Assembly (NCBI GenBank): GCA_047605205.1
Contig: JASGGE010000111.1
Span: 1-13,362 of the forward strand
Origin: Siphonobacter sp047605205
Lineage (GTDB): Bacteria > Bacteroidota > Bacteroidia > Cytophagales > Spirosomataceae
Length of the DNA: 13,362 nt
Direction: 5' to 3'
Shown: one piece after another, positions 1 through 7,885 of the stretch
Numbering within the stretch: position 1 is the first letter of the stretch
How the letters are laid out: every line of letters begins with the position of its first letter
Program-made: the position numbers and the translations under genes
The notes under the pieces: model-generated
Database searches by the model: none
Seen by the model: only the letters and a program-made list of their open reading frames with translations
What the model was told of the DNA's origin: nothing

Positions 1-68
1 GCACAAGCAACTGGGACAATCCTAAACTTGTCAACCTATATTAGGACGACTCAATTAGTAGGTGTATT

Positions 69-2726
69 TTACCGATTTTTGACTCCTCCCCCAGGACGAC
101 CGCCACTGGTATTATTTTGTTGTTGAGGCTGGCTGTTCACATCACCACTCCCATCACTTTTAATGTCATCATTCTCAATTCCGCCCTTGCGGCGTTTTTG
201 CGACTGATTGAAGCTCATTTTGCCAATTTTATAGCTAAATGAAATTCTAAACCCGGTGTTATAACGAATGTTCGTACTGTATTGAGTTATAGTGCTGGTA
301 ACGTATTCAGAGTGAACTTTATATCCACCGAAATTCAGGAAGTTTTCCATACCAAAACCAACACTGGCTTTCTTGTCAGCGAACTCCTTACGAATACCGA
401 AGTTATAGAAACCAAAGCCTCCATCATATCCTTGTAATTGCACCTGACGCCCTCTGATGAAGCCAAAACCCTGCATGGCCCAGTTGTTTTTCAAGGTAAT
501 GTTTACATTGAAACGTCCGCTGATTGTAAAGCCAGAATTTGAAGCAGCCAGCACACTGGACCCGCCGTTACTCAACATCAGGTACATGATATCACTTCCC
601 CCACCAATTGAAATTTTAGGCGTAATATTGATGTTCCCAAAAATGTTAACCCCTACTGTTTGCTCCTTACCAATATTGCTTGAAGTTGTTACTACTGCAT
701 CATCTGCAACGTTTGCCAGGGCCGTATTCAGGATGGCTGAATAAGCTGTGCCCGCAAAAGCTTCTTTAATACTAGCTGAATTTGAACGAACACTGTTGAT
801 AGAATTACCAGTGTAACGATAGAATCCGGTAAGATTCAGGTAGACTCCCTTAAATGAGTTACTCCAGGACATTTCAAAATTATCCGTCAGCTCGGGCTTT
901 AGGAACGGGTTCCCTAAACTGATATTCTGCGGATTAGAAAGGTTCAGGTTGGGGTTTAATGACTGAATACCCGGACGCTGCAAACGTCTGCTATAGGCCC
1001 ATTTAATAGTCTTTCCGTTTATAAGTTTCGAAACATTAATGCTCGGCACGAAATTGCCATAGTCAGGAATATCAATCGTATAACTACTTTTAAAATCCGC
1101 ATTGATAAGGGTGTATTCGTAGCGACCCCCTATTTTAAAATTCCATTTGTTATCTGTAGCAAGCTGATAAGAAACATAGCTTGCCATGATATTCTGGTTA
1201 TAGTTAAACAAGTTAGCTGTACGGGTTGTATCCGTAACATAGTCCTGTGTTCCAGTGGAAACATAGTACTTATAATCACTTTCTACTTGCCGAAATATTC
1301 CTTTTGCTCCAACTTCTAACAATTGGTTCTTGCCGCCCATCGGTGTCTGATAGTCCGTCTGAAACGTAATTTCTTGATTGTAGCTAGTATTATCATTTTT
1401 CTGGCGACTGGTAATTTCGCCTCCTTCACTAGCCAAAATATCCGCTACGTAGTTATTGGTACGATTGTTCCGGCTGTATTGCCCCGAAATACTCAGTTCC
1501 TGCTGGGGTTTGAACGTTTTGGTATAATCTACTGAGCCATCAAACGTTCCCGACAAGTCTTTAGAATCAATATCCCGCCAGCTGGTACTGGTCTGTGTCC
1601 CCGCTTTAAAAATATTCGTATTCAGTCCCTGAGTAGTAATACCATTCCGGGTTCCAAAACGAATTTTAGCAATTAATGACGAGGTTTTAGAGATATCGTA
1701 ATCCATTCCTAACGAATACGTGCCAAACAGGTTCTTATTCATTGAATTAGAGGCCTGCCTCGTCAGATAGCTGACCTCATCAACGATACTGGTCTGGTCT
1801 GTGATTGATTTTCCCTTTACGTTATAACTCGCCCGACCATGCCCATTTAATGAAAATCCAATTTTACCACGACGATAATTACCATTTAAACCCAGGCTAG
1901 CCCCCCGGTTACCACCAGCAGCATCTACATTTAAGGTAAACCCCTGTAGATTATTCTTTTTGGTAATAATGTTGATAATCCCGCCAGAACCTTCGGCATC
2001 ATACTTAGCAGAAGGTGATGTAATAACCTCTACTGTTTTGATCATATCGGAAGGTATTTGCTTCAGGGCATCGGCTATACTACTAGCAACAATCGTCGAA
2101 GGTTTACCATTAATTAATACTTGCACGTTTGAATTTCCCCGTAATTGCACATTACCATCCAGGTCAACCGATAACATGGGTACTTTACGCAAAATGTCGG
2201 TTGCGTCTCCTCCTTTGGCCGTTAAATCACGGTCCGCATTATATACCAGACGATCCACTTTCTCTTCAACCATTTCACGCTGTCCTGTCACTGTTACTTC
2301 TTGTAAAGTTTGTACAGAAGCAGACAGCTTAATTACCCCCATATCAACCGTTTCAGCTTTGCTAACTTTAACATTAGGAATGGTTTTCGTGTTAAAACCA
2401 ATAAAAGTGATGAGTAGTTTATAGGTTCCTTCGGCAACACGAGTCAATGTGAATTTCCCTTTATCGTCGGCCACTACGCCATCCACTGGTTTATTAGTAG
2501 CCTGATTATAAAGAGCAATACTAGCAAACTCAACGGCTTTCGTAAGAGCCGAGTCTACGACAAAACCCGTAATTTTTGTGTTCCCTGTTTTCTGGTCATT
2601 ATCCGTTGCTGTTCCCGGAATTGCCCTGGATTTTTGCCCCTGACCTCCAGATGGTGTTCCTGGAAGTTGAGCATACGCTGATCCGATTCCTAAAAAAAAT
2701 AATACTGTAAGTAGCAATTGCTTCAT
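69..2726 (-). CDS. TonB-receptor-like outer membrane beta-barrel protein (carboxypeptidase-regulatory-like domain, plug, OMP_b-brl_3-type barrel)
   Basis: This is an 885-residue outer-membrane protein. Residues 1-19 form a signal peptide ending in AYA before Gln20. A linker rich in Gly, Pro and Gln follows, then a carboxypeptidase-regulatory-like beta-sandwich at about 50-130, as in most Bacteroidota TonB-dependent receptors. Next come the plug (EVTVTG start, later LRGNSNVQVLINGKP and GSGGIINIITKK) and a barrel of the OMP_b-brl_3 family. The extreme C-terminus is a basic/acidic, Gln- and Gly-rich tail after the last strand (IGKMSF). I start at 2726 because that Met directly precedes a good signal peptide. 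An in-frame Met at 2822 would add 32 residues and bury it. The ligand cannot be told. There is no SusD-type partner beside it, so it is not an obvious SusCD pair. The gene stands alone and divergent from the PorP paralogue. Confidence 0.92.
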   Translation of the reverse strand: MKQLLLTVLFFLGIGSAYAQLPGTPSGGQGQKSRAIPGTATDNDQKTGNTKITGFVVDSALTKAVEFASIALYNQATNKPVDGVVADDKGKFTLTRVAEGTYKLLITFIGFNTKTIPNVKVSKAETVDMGVIKLSASVQTLQEVTVTGQREMVEEKVDRLVYNADRDLTAKGGDATDILRKVPMLSVDLDGNVQLRGNSNVQVLINGKPSTIVASSIADALKQIPSDMIKTVEVITSPSAKYDAEGSGGIINIITKKNNLQGFTLNVDAAGGNRGASLGLNGNYRRGKIGFSLNGHGRASYNVKGKSITDQTSIVDEVSYLTRQASNSMNKNLFGTYSLGMDYDISKTSSLIAKIRFGTRNGITTQGLNTNIFKAGTQTSTSWRDIDSKDLSGTFDGSVDYTKTFKPQQELSISGQYSRNNRTNNYVADILASEGGEITSRQKNDNTSYNQEITFQTDYQTPMGGKNQLLEVGAKGIFRQVESDYKYYVSTGTQDYVTDTTRTANLFNYNQNIMASYVSYQLATDNKWNFKIGGRYEYTLINADFKSSYTIDIPDYGNFVPSINVSKLINGKTIKWAYSRRLQRPGIQSLNPNLNLSNPQNISLGNPFLKPELTDNFEMSWSNSFKGVYLNLTGFYRYTGNSINSVRSNSASIKEAFAGTAYSAILNTALANVADDAVVTTSSNIGKEQTVGVNIFGNINITPKISIGGGSDIMYLMLSNGGSSVLAASNSGFTISGRFNVNITLKNNWAMQGFGFIRGRQVQLQGYDGGFGFYNFGIRKEFADKKASVGFGMENFLNFGGYKVHSEYVTSTITQYSTNIRYNTGFRISFSYKIGKMSFNQSQKRRKGGIENDDIKSDGSGDVNSQPQQQNNTSGGRPGGGVKNR

Positions 2727-3195
2727 AGCTCGATGTATAGACACTGTGCTGCGTAATAAAATGGTTTGATTTACTAAAAACGTTGAGAAGAATAGACCAA
2801 ACAGAGCCCGTTTTGCAATCAAAAATCCTTAAACTAACTGCCTGGCTATGACAAACTAGACGAAAGTAAGTTTATTCGAGATGAATATTTTATTAGAATA
2901 AAAATAATTATTATATTGAAAATCAGTAACTTAAATAGAAATACGTCACACAAAAAGCATGATTAATGCGACGAAATGCAGAATTGTGTCGCCTCAGATA
3001 TACCGTTATCTATTAAGATATTTATTAGACAATGATGTATGCTTACGCTCATTTATATTCGTCTATAAAAAGTGGCTAATTACCCGAATATGAAGCTTGA
3101 ATACCCACTTTCTTAAGAAGAAGCTTGACTAAGTAAAATTCAATTTTCAGTTACACGTTATTTTTACATACTGCTTACAATTCTAACACGACTAT
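2727..3195. other. 469-bp AT-rich divergent intergenic region
   Basis: This gap lies between the divergent beta-barrel receptor (minus) and the PorP/SprF paralogue (plus), so it should hold both promoters. I see no open frame that looks coding and no RNA gene. No exact Bacteroidota -7 box (TAnnTTTG) is present on either strand; the nearest on the plus strand is TATTTTTA at 3159-3166, without a well-spaced -33 TTTG. A direct repeat GAAGCTTGA occurs at 3092-3100 and 3120-3128. A short inverted pair GCGAC/GTCGC lies at 2968-2972 and 2988-2992. The stretch 2886-2920 is almost pure A/T. The role of these elements is unknown. Confidence 0.6.
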
Positions 3196-4215
3196 ATGCC
3201 AAAGCATTACTTACCTACCTTGTTATTATTCCTGATTTTTAGCAGTAGTATAGCACAACAACGGGCACAGTATAGCCAGTATATGTTTAATTCGTATATA
3301 ATCAATCCAGCATGGAGTGGTATGGAAGATTATATTGATTTGAAAAGTGGCTATCGTAATCAGTGGGTAGGGGTGGAGGGAGCTCCCAAAACTTTCTATA
3401 TAGCTGGCAATGCAGCCTTAGACAAGTCTGACCGCACCAGTTCTTTATCGGTAAGAGGCCCAAATGGGCGGCCGCTAGCTCGTTCAAAAGTATTTCGTAG
3501 CCAGCAACACTTTCCCGACCACAATGGAATAGGTGCTATTTTTCTTCGTGATGAAACTGGCCCGAGTAGCCGTACTACTTTTGACATTACGTATGCTCAC
3601 CATTTTGTTCTTACCAATTTTCTAAAGCTTTCTACAGGTATCTCTGCTGGCGTAACGCAACACACACTCGACTTTGATAAATTACAACTACTTGAGCCGA
3701 ACGATCCACTCAGTGGATATGGCAAGCTGAGCAAAATCGTCCCGGATATTAATGCCGGAGCACTCTTATATTCAGCTAATTTTTACGTAGGAGCTTCCGT
3801 AAATCAGTTATTATTTAAAAAACTTAATTACGGTTTCAATGGTACTTCTGACTATGAATGGTTAGGGCGACTTTATAATCATTATTTTCTGACCGCCGGA
3901 TATCGCTTTGACATTAGCAATGATTTTGCCTTATTACCTTCCGCCATGGTGAAGTCCGTTCGGCCGACTCCTGTATCCTTTGATCTTAACCTAAAAGCTT
4001 TATTTCAAGATCGTGTTTGGCTTGGAGCCTCCTACCGGCATAAAGATGCAATCGTGGGGTTGATAGGTGTAAATGTCAACTACTTACTAAATATTGGCTA
4101 TTCGTATGACTTCACCTTTTCTAATCTGAGCACCGTTTCTAAAGGCACGCATGAAATTGTTATTAGTTTGATGCTCGCCAATCGTCAGCGTATTCTTTGT
4201 CCTAGATTATTTTAA
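3196..4215 (+). CDS. PorP/SprF family type IX secretion outer membrane protein (second copy)
   Basis: This 339-residue protein has a signal peptide (residues 1-20, cleaved after SIA before Gln-Gln). The hallmark PorP/SprF start of the mature chain follows: QYSQYMFN, then INPAWSG. A central TLDFDKL motif is at about residues 157-163. The family comprises outer-membrane barrels of the type IX secretion system. SprF is needed for surface delivery of SprB in Flavobacterium, and PorP is essential for secretion in Porphyromonas. Compared with the copy at 9278-10225 it shares SQYM, NPA, DFDKL and YVGAS but is otherwise diverged. It carries extra basic sequence at about residues 78-110. It faces the gldKLMN operon head-on and shares its terminator, but it is not part of the operon. 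No large adhesin is visible beside it, so its substrate is unknown. Confidence 0.9.
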   Translation: MPKHYLPTLLLFLIFSSSIAQQRAQYSQYMFNSYIINPAWSGMEDYIDLKSGYRNQWVGVEGAPKTFYIAGNAALDKSDRTSSLSVRGPNGRPLARSKVFRSQQHFPDHNGIGAIFLRDETGPSSRTTFDITYAHHFVLTNFLKLSTGISAGVTQHTLDFDKLQLLEPNDPLSGYGKLSKIVPDINAGALLYSANFYVGASVNQLLFKKLNYGFNGTSDYEWLGRLYNHYFLTAGYRFDISNDFALLPSAMVKSVRPTPVSFDLNLKALFQDRVWLGASYRHKDAIVGLIGVNVNYLLNIGYSYDFTFSNLSTVSKGTHEIVISLMLANRQRILCPRLF

Positions 4216-4271
4216 CCAATAAAAAGAGAGCCCCGGCATAAGTTTATGCCGGGGCTCTCTTTTTATTGGTT
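4214..4271. terminator. Bidirectional intrinsic terminator between the PorP paralogue and gldN
   Basis: A perfect inverted repeat has 27-bp arms (4214-4240 and 4245-4271) and a 4-nt loop, AGTT. The core of each arm is the GC-rich AGAGAGCCCCGGCATA. The outer part reads AATAAAAA on one side and TTTTTATT on the other, so both strands give a U-tract after the stem. The left arm begins inside the TAA of the plus-strand PorP gene, and the right arm ends 7 bp before the gldN stop codon. It should end transcription of both convergent genes. Confidence 0.95.
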
Positions 4272-4278
4272 CATCAGA

Positions 4279-5250
4279 TTAATATTCCCACAAATTATGT
4301 TCCCATTCCATCAAACGATACTCTAATTGCTGAGCTTTTACCAATCCTTCTTTTTCACCTCCGTAGATCATTGATAAATCAGCATCTCTTGAATTCGATT
4401 GCTTTACGATTCGTGATGAAAACAGTCTTAGATCAAAAGCGTCTGCCATGTTGAGGTGTTTCGCATTGTTCTGATTGTTATACCAAATGAATTTGGTTGG
4501 ATCACTACGGAAATAACGATCTACATCTTTAAACTTAAAAGACGCAATAACCTTATCAAAACCCACGCTCGTTTTAGCCGCTGGAATAATCAGTGTAATT
4601 GCCTGAATATCATCATATGGGCGTGAACGGCGTTTATCAAAAACATAATCTTCTTTCAGCTCCAAGACAGTAATATCCGTTGGAAAATACTCATACGCCG
4701 AAGGAGTTGCCGCCGAAGGCTGGTCAAAACCATCCGAGCTAGGTGTAGTGGTTGATTTCGACTTCCCATCACTCCAACCGTCATCTCCTGATGAAGGGGC
4801 TGCAGCGGGTTTTTTAGGAGCTTCTTTTTTAGCTCCTGCATTTCCCCAACCATCATCACCAGCAGCAGGTTCATTACCAAAACCAGCTGCTTTTTCTTCG
4901 TCAGATAAGGTAGAACCGGTGTTTTCCATCATCATATTCGCACTAAACTGCTCAGGGGTAATTTCCGTAGCCAGCGAATCATTCTTGTAGGCCTTTAATA
5001 CACCAGCCCGCATTCCATCGATTAAATACTTCGTAATCTCATTATTTTTCGAAAAGAATGGTTGATTCTGGATTTCCATCAAATCCATCCGACGCCAAAG
5101 CGTCGTTTTGTACATAATATCCTCTTCTGCAATCGGACGTGCTGAATCAGGAGCTTTCTTCTGCTCGGCCAGGTCGGCTCGTTCCTGAGCCAATGCCGTG
5201 CCCGCCATAAATAGCGATAAAGCCGTACCCACAATGCCTTTGAATTTCAT
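4279..5250 (-). CDS. gldN: GldN (PorN), periplasmic T9SS ring component
   Basis: This 323-residue periplasmic protein is the last gene of the porP-gldKLMN operon, starting 24 bp after the gldM stop. In studied systems GldN/PorN binds the GldK/PorK lipoprotein and builds the large periplasmic ring under the outer membrane. A signal peptide spans residues 1-21 (TALA before Gln22). The N-terminal GldN signature is at about 42-66 (EEDIMYKTTLWRRMDL). The C-terminal part is recognised by LKEDYVFDKRRS and later FKDVDRYF and YNNQNNAKHLNMADAFDLR. Between the two halves lies a low-complexity linker of about 77 residues (109-185), rich in Ala, Pro, Ser, Gly and Asp, with two exact GDDGW copies. I infer that this linker is lineage-specific. 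Family assignment is secure from both conserved ends and position. Confidence 0.95.
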   Translation of the reverse strand: MKFKGIVGTALSLFMAGTALAQERADLAEQKKAPDSARPIAEEDIMYKTTLWRRMDLMEIQNQPFFSKNNEITKYLIDGMRAGVLKAYKNDSLATEITPEQFSANMMMENTGSTLSDEEKAAGFGNEPAAGDDGWGNAGAKKEAPKKPAAAPSSGDDGWSDGKSKSTTTPSSDGFDQPSAATPSAYEYFPTDITVLELKEDYVFDKRRSRPYDDIQAITLIIPAAKTSVGFDKVIASFKFKDVDRYFRSDPTKFIWYNNQNNAKHLNMADAFDLRLFSSRIVKQSNSRDADLSMIYGGEKEGLVKAQQLEYRLMEWEHNLWEY

Positions 5251-5274
5251 GATGGCTGGTGTTTAATTTTCCGA

Positions 5275-6849
5275 TTAGTATAACGGAATTGTAATGATTT
5301 CATTGAGTGCCGTACTAGAAACTTTTCCCTGGAAGTTTTGACGCTGATAGCCCTTCACTTCAATTACGTAACGATCTCCGGCCTGAGCAGTAGCTGCCAT
5401 TGAAGAAATGTTACCTAATGAAACTGGCCCGGCAACTCGTTTTTGACCACGTGCTAAGGAAATCTGAGCATCACTGATTCTGAATTTTGCATCTTCTGGA
5501 TTAGACGCTGCAAAATCTTCATCTGCTACTGCTTTTACTTCTAATACACGCAGTTGGGAGGCCCCTGCACCTTTACGAGTATCTAATTGAGAACCGTTTC
5601 CATAAGCAACTAGTTTAGGTGCTGGTACACGACGTACATTAAATTTCTCTGTACCCAATGTGGTTCCCATATTCACTACGTTCAGGCTTACCGTACGTGA
5701 GCTAGGTACTACGGTTACTTTACCTTGTCCGCCAGCAATGGTTTCAGCACCTTCTGCATTAAAAGATGGGTTCCACATCGCACCCATTTGAGGGCTTACG
5801 AATTGCAAGCGGTTAGCACAACCTAAATAAAGAGCGGGTAAAGAAGCCGATTGAATACTATAAGATGGTTTTGCTACAAAGTATTCACCCGTTACTGTAA
5901 AGGTCTTCATCTGACCACTTGGGTCAGGATAATTAATTGTAGCAGTATATGATTTTTTCGCTAAGCCATCAGGGCCATAAGCACCACCTTGAGCTATAAA
6001 CTGAATCTGACCACGGCCGTCTTTGATAGGTACCGCGGCACCATTAAAGCTCATGCGGGGTGTAATAGCATTTGAAGTAGCCGCTACATACATTTCAGCT
6101 TCGTACTTCATACCAGCTACCACCGTATTTGATTTGGCAGAAACAACCGGGAAAATCTTATCAAATTTGATTTCTTTTAAACCCACTTTAGCTGCTAACT
6201 GATCAAGTACTGTATTTTCATACCGCAATATTTCTGATTGCTTCTGGCTCAATACTGATAAGGCCGCGGGAATTGGGGTTTGAGCAAAATTTAGTTCTGC
6301 AAAGTCTTTCCGACGTTGTTCAGGGTCACGGCTCGTAACAGGGTCATCTTTTGCATCCAAAGCTAAAGGAGCAAACTGAGTGCCTGGATCCGCAAATTTT
6401 TGAAGATCCACCACGAACTTGTTTAGGCGATCTTTCAATGCATAGGCCTTTCCTGTTCGATTATTACCTACCATTAAAACAGCAACCTGCTCTTCTTCTT
6501 TAGGTTCTTTCAGGTTGCCCTGCTCATCATATCCACCACCTTTTTGAACAATTTCAGACTTAAGGGCATCCAGTTCATTGTACATATCAACTGAAAGCTT
6601 CCGAACTGCATCTGCTTTTTGTACTACATCTGCATACAAGTTGCCACTTTCTGCAGCTTTGTCTTTAATTCCTTTTACTGACTGTTGGTTTGTTATGCTA
6701 GAAGTACCGTTAGCTGACTCAAGGCTCCGATTCAATAAAATAAATTTATCAATCAAAGCTGAACTCACCTGTAGGGCCAGCATTGCTGTCAGTACCAGGT
6801 ACATCATCCCGATCATTCGCTGCCGGGGTGTTTCTTTGGCACCTGCCAT
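5275..6849 (-). CDS. gldM: GldM (PorM), periplasm-spanning stator/rotor of the T9SS motor
   Basis: This 524-residue protein has the usual length for GldM. The N-terminus MAGAKETPRQRMIGMMYLVL is the canonical GldM start. One membrane helix at about 12-33 is followed by a long periplasmic part starting with a helical region (ALIDKFILLNRSLE) and continuing as beta-rich domains. In known structures these are D1-D4, which carry force to the GldK-GldN ring. The central segments FDKIFPVVSAKSNTVVAG and MYVAATSN, then the RISDAQI region near the C-terminus, fit the family. GldM works with GldL in a proton-motive-force-driven motor. The gene lies 81 bp after gldL and 24 bp before gldN. The start at 6849 is preceded by an A-rich tract rather than a strong Shine-Dalgarno, as is usual in Bacteroidota. 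Confidence 0.96.
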   Translation of the reverse strand: MAGAKETPRQRMIGMMYLVLTAMLALQVSSALIDKFILLNRSLESANGTSSITNQQSVKGIKDKAAESGNLYADVVQKADAVRKLSVDMYNELDALKSEIVQKGGGYDEQGNLKEPKEEEQVAVLMVGNNRTGKAYALKDRLNKFVVDLQKFADPGTQFAPLALDAKDDPVTSRDPEQRRKDFAELNFAQTPIPAALSVLSQKQSEILRYENTVLDQLAAKVGLKEIKFDKIFPVVSAKSNTVVAGMKYEAEMYVAATSNAITPRMSFNGAAVPIKDGRGQIQFIAQGGAYGPDGLAKKSYTATINYPDPSGQMKTFTVTGEYFVAKPSYSIQSASLPALYLGCANRLQFVSPQMGAMWNPSFNAEGAETIAGGQGKVTVVPSSRTVSLNVVNMGTTLGTEKFNVRRVPAPKLVAYGNGSQLDTRKGAGASQLRVLEVKAVADEDFAASNPEDAKFRISDAQISLARGQKRVAGPVSLGNISSMAATAQAGDRYVIEVKGYQRQNFQGKVSSTALNEIITIPLY

Positions 6850-6930
6850 ATTCTTTTTTAGTTATATCAGAATCAATGTAGAAAGATTAAGGAGTAAGTA
6901 ATCCATTCGGACAACTCAAAAGAGAAAGGA

Positions 6931-7749
6931 CTACAAACCTTTCATTGCTGATAACATGCCACCATACACATTATTCAATGATTGCAAGTTATTCGTCAGA
7001 CGGCCCATTTCGTTTTTGAACTGTTGAGCATCTTTGGAAGCTTCTTGCATGTTATCCATAGCCGAGGCCAGGTTGCCATAAAAGGCATTCATTGCTTTTA
7101 GGTGTTTCTGTGTATCCTGAAGTTCTAATTCATAGACCGCATTTAAAGCACCCATCGTCTGAGTGATTTGCTGGAATTTCGTACTGTATTCTTTAGCCTC
7201 CAGGGTAGCACTTGCCATGTCTGACATAGCGGTTACCGCCGTACCGTAAGATTTGTTCATTTCCTGAAGCGAACCAGCAGCCAATTTTACATTTTTTGCA
7301 TACTCATTTGTAGCAACTGTAGCATCTGTAATCTGGCCTATTTTACCAACGGTATCAGACAAACTACGCAGGCCCGTCCCTAAATTATTAAATACATCAG
7401 GGGTAACTTTTGCGTTAGCCAGCATATCGTCCATTTTAGCCATCAGACCAAGGTTTGGAGAAACCGAAACATTAGCCGTTGTGCTACGGGTAGGTAACTC
7501 ACCTTTGTAATTATCGTCTAACTCAGGATATACTTTTTCCCATTGATATTCAGCTGTAGGAGCAATGAATTGCTGGAAAGCAAAAAGAAGAAAAATCACG
7601 GCCTCTGTCCCCATCCCAATGGTGAGCATTTCATCAGCTCCAGGGCGGTGTTGAATTTTAAAGAGGGCCCCTAAAATTACCACGGCAGCCCCTACACTGT
7701 AAATTACTGGAAGAATTTTGTCAAAGAAAACATTACGTTTCACAGCCAT
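6931..7749 (-). CDS. gldL: GldL (PorL), inner membrane proton-channel motor subunit
   Basis: This 272-residue protein has two N-terminal membrane helices (about 12-30 and 41-59) and a long cytoplasmic domain. TM2 carries Glu49 (GMGTEAVIF), at the same position as the acidic residue reported essential for motor function in Flavobacterium GldL. Lys31 and His34 lie at the end of TM1 in the conserved FKIQH segment. GldL forms the pore around the GldM helices and couples the proton motive force to gliding and secretion. The cytoplasmic half is predicted helical. It holds an ungapped internal repeat, residues 161-210 against 217-266, with four N-x-x-Y motifs. The gene lies 136 bp after gldK, and that gap contains a strong hairpin; gldM follows 81 bp downstream. 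Confidence 0.96.
   Translation of the reverse strand: MAVKRNVFFDKILPVIYSVGAAVVILGALFKIQHRPGADEMLTIGMGTEAVIFLLFAFQQFIAPTAEYQWEKVYPELDDNYKGELPTRSTTANVSVSPNLGLMAKMDDMLANAKVTPDVFNNLGTGLRSLSDTVGKIGQITDATVATNEYAKNVKLAAGSLQEMNKSYGTAVTAMSDMASATLEAKEYSTKFQQITQTMGALNAVYELELQDTQKHLKAMNAFYGNLASAMDNMQEASKDAQQFKNEMGRLTNNLQSLNNVYGGMLSAMKGL
6952..7269 (-). repeat. 56-residue internal repeat in the GldL cytoplasmic domain
   Basis: Residues 161-210 (coding bases 7120-7269) align without gaps to residues 217-266 (6952-7101), with 16 of 50 identical by my manual count. Shared positions include MN..YG.....AM, then T.....LN.VY...L. N-x-x-Y occurs at residues 165, 203, 221 and 259, so the spacing is 38, 18 and 38. 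Tyr150 falls one further period upstream and may mark a decayed third unit. The similarity is at protein level, not an obvious DNA repeat. Confidence 0.7.
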
Positions 7750-7836
7750 AAGCTTGGAAAAATTTTAAAAACGTGAAAAGGAATTGGGTATAGGAGATAA
7801 ATGTGATTAATACTCTAAAAGTAAAGGGTTTACAAA

Positions 7837-7874
7837 GAAACAACTGTCAGGCCGTACTTCCTGACAGTTGTTTC
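7837..7874 (-). terminator. Strong hairpin in the gldK-gldL spacer, possible leaky terminator or mRNA stabiliser
   Basis: Perfect 15-bp arms (7837-7851 and 7860-7874) flank an 8-nt loop. The core is CTGTCAGG/CCTGACAG. It starts 12 bp after the gldK stop codon. Read in the gldK direction, the sequence after the core is TTGTTTCTTTGTAAA, a T-rich but interrupted tail, so termination would be partial at best. gldL must be read through it or start from its own promoter. A TTG, 17 bases, TACTTTTA arrangement just after the hairpin is a one-mismatch fit to the Bacteroidota promoter. Confidence 0.55.
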
Positions 7875-7885
7875 GATTAAGAATC

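Noticed and set aside
1..68. Possible 3' end of a plus-strand gene (open frame ending at 44) or a minus-strand gene start near the left edge
   Set aside because: Too short to tell from chance; no motif, terminator or clear start is visible in these bases.
1960..2424. 154-codon plus-strand open frame opposite the receptor plug region
   Set aside because: It lies wholly inside a conserved gene on the other strand and looks like no known protein.
2727..2822. 32-residue N-terminal extension of the beta-barrel receptor
   Set aside because: The internal Met at 2726 directly begins a canonical signal peptide; the extension has no family support.
3468..3479. Overlapping NotI and NheI sites (GCGGCCGCTAGC) that look like a cloning polylinker
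   Set aside because: They lie in frame inside the PorP paralogue, encode a plausible stretch of the protein, and no vector sequence flanks them; chance is the simplest reading.
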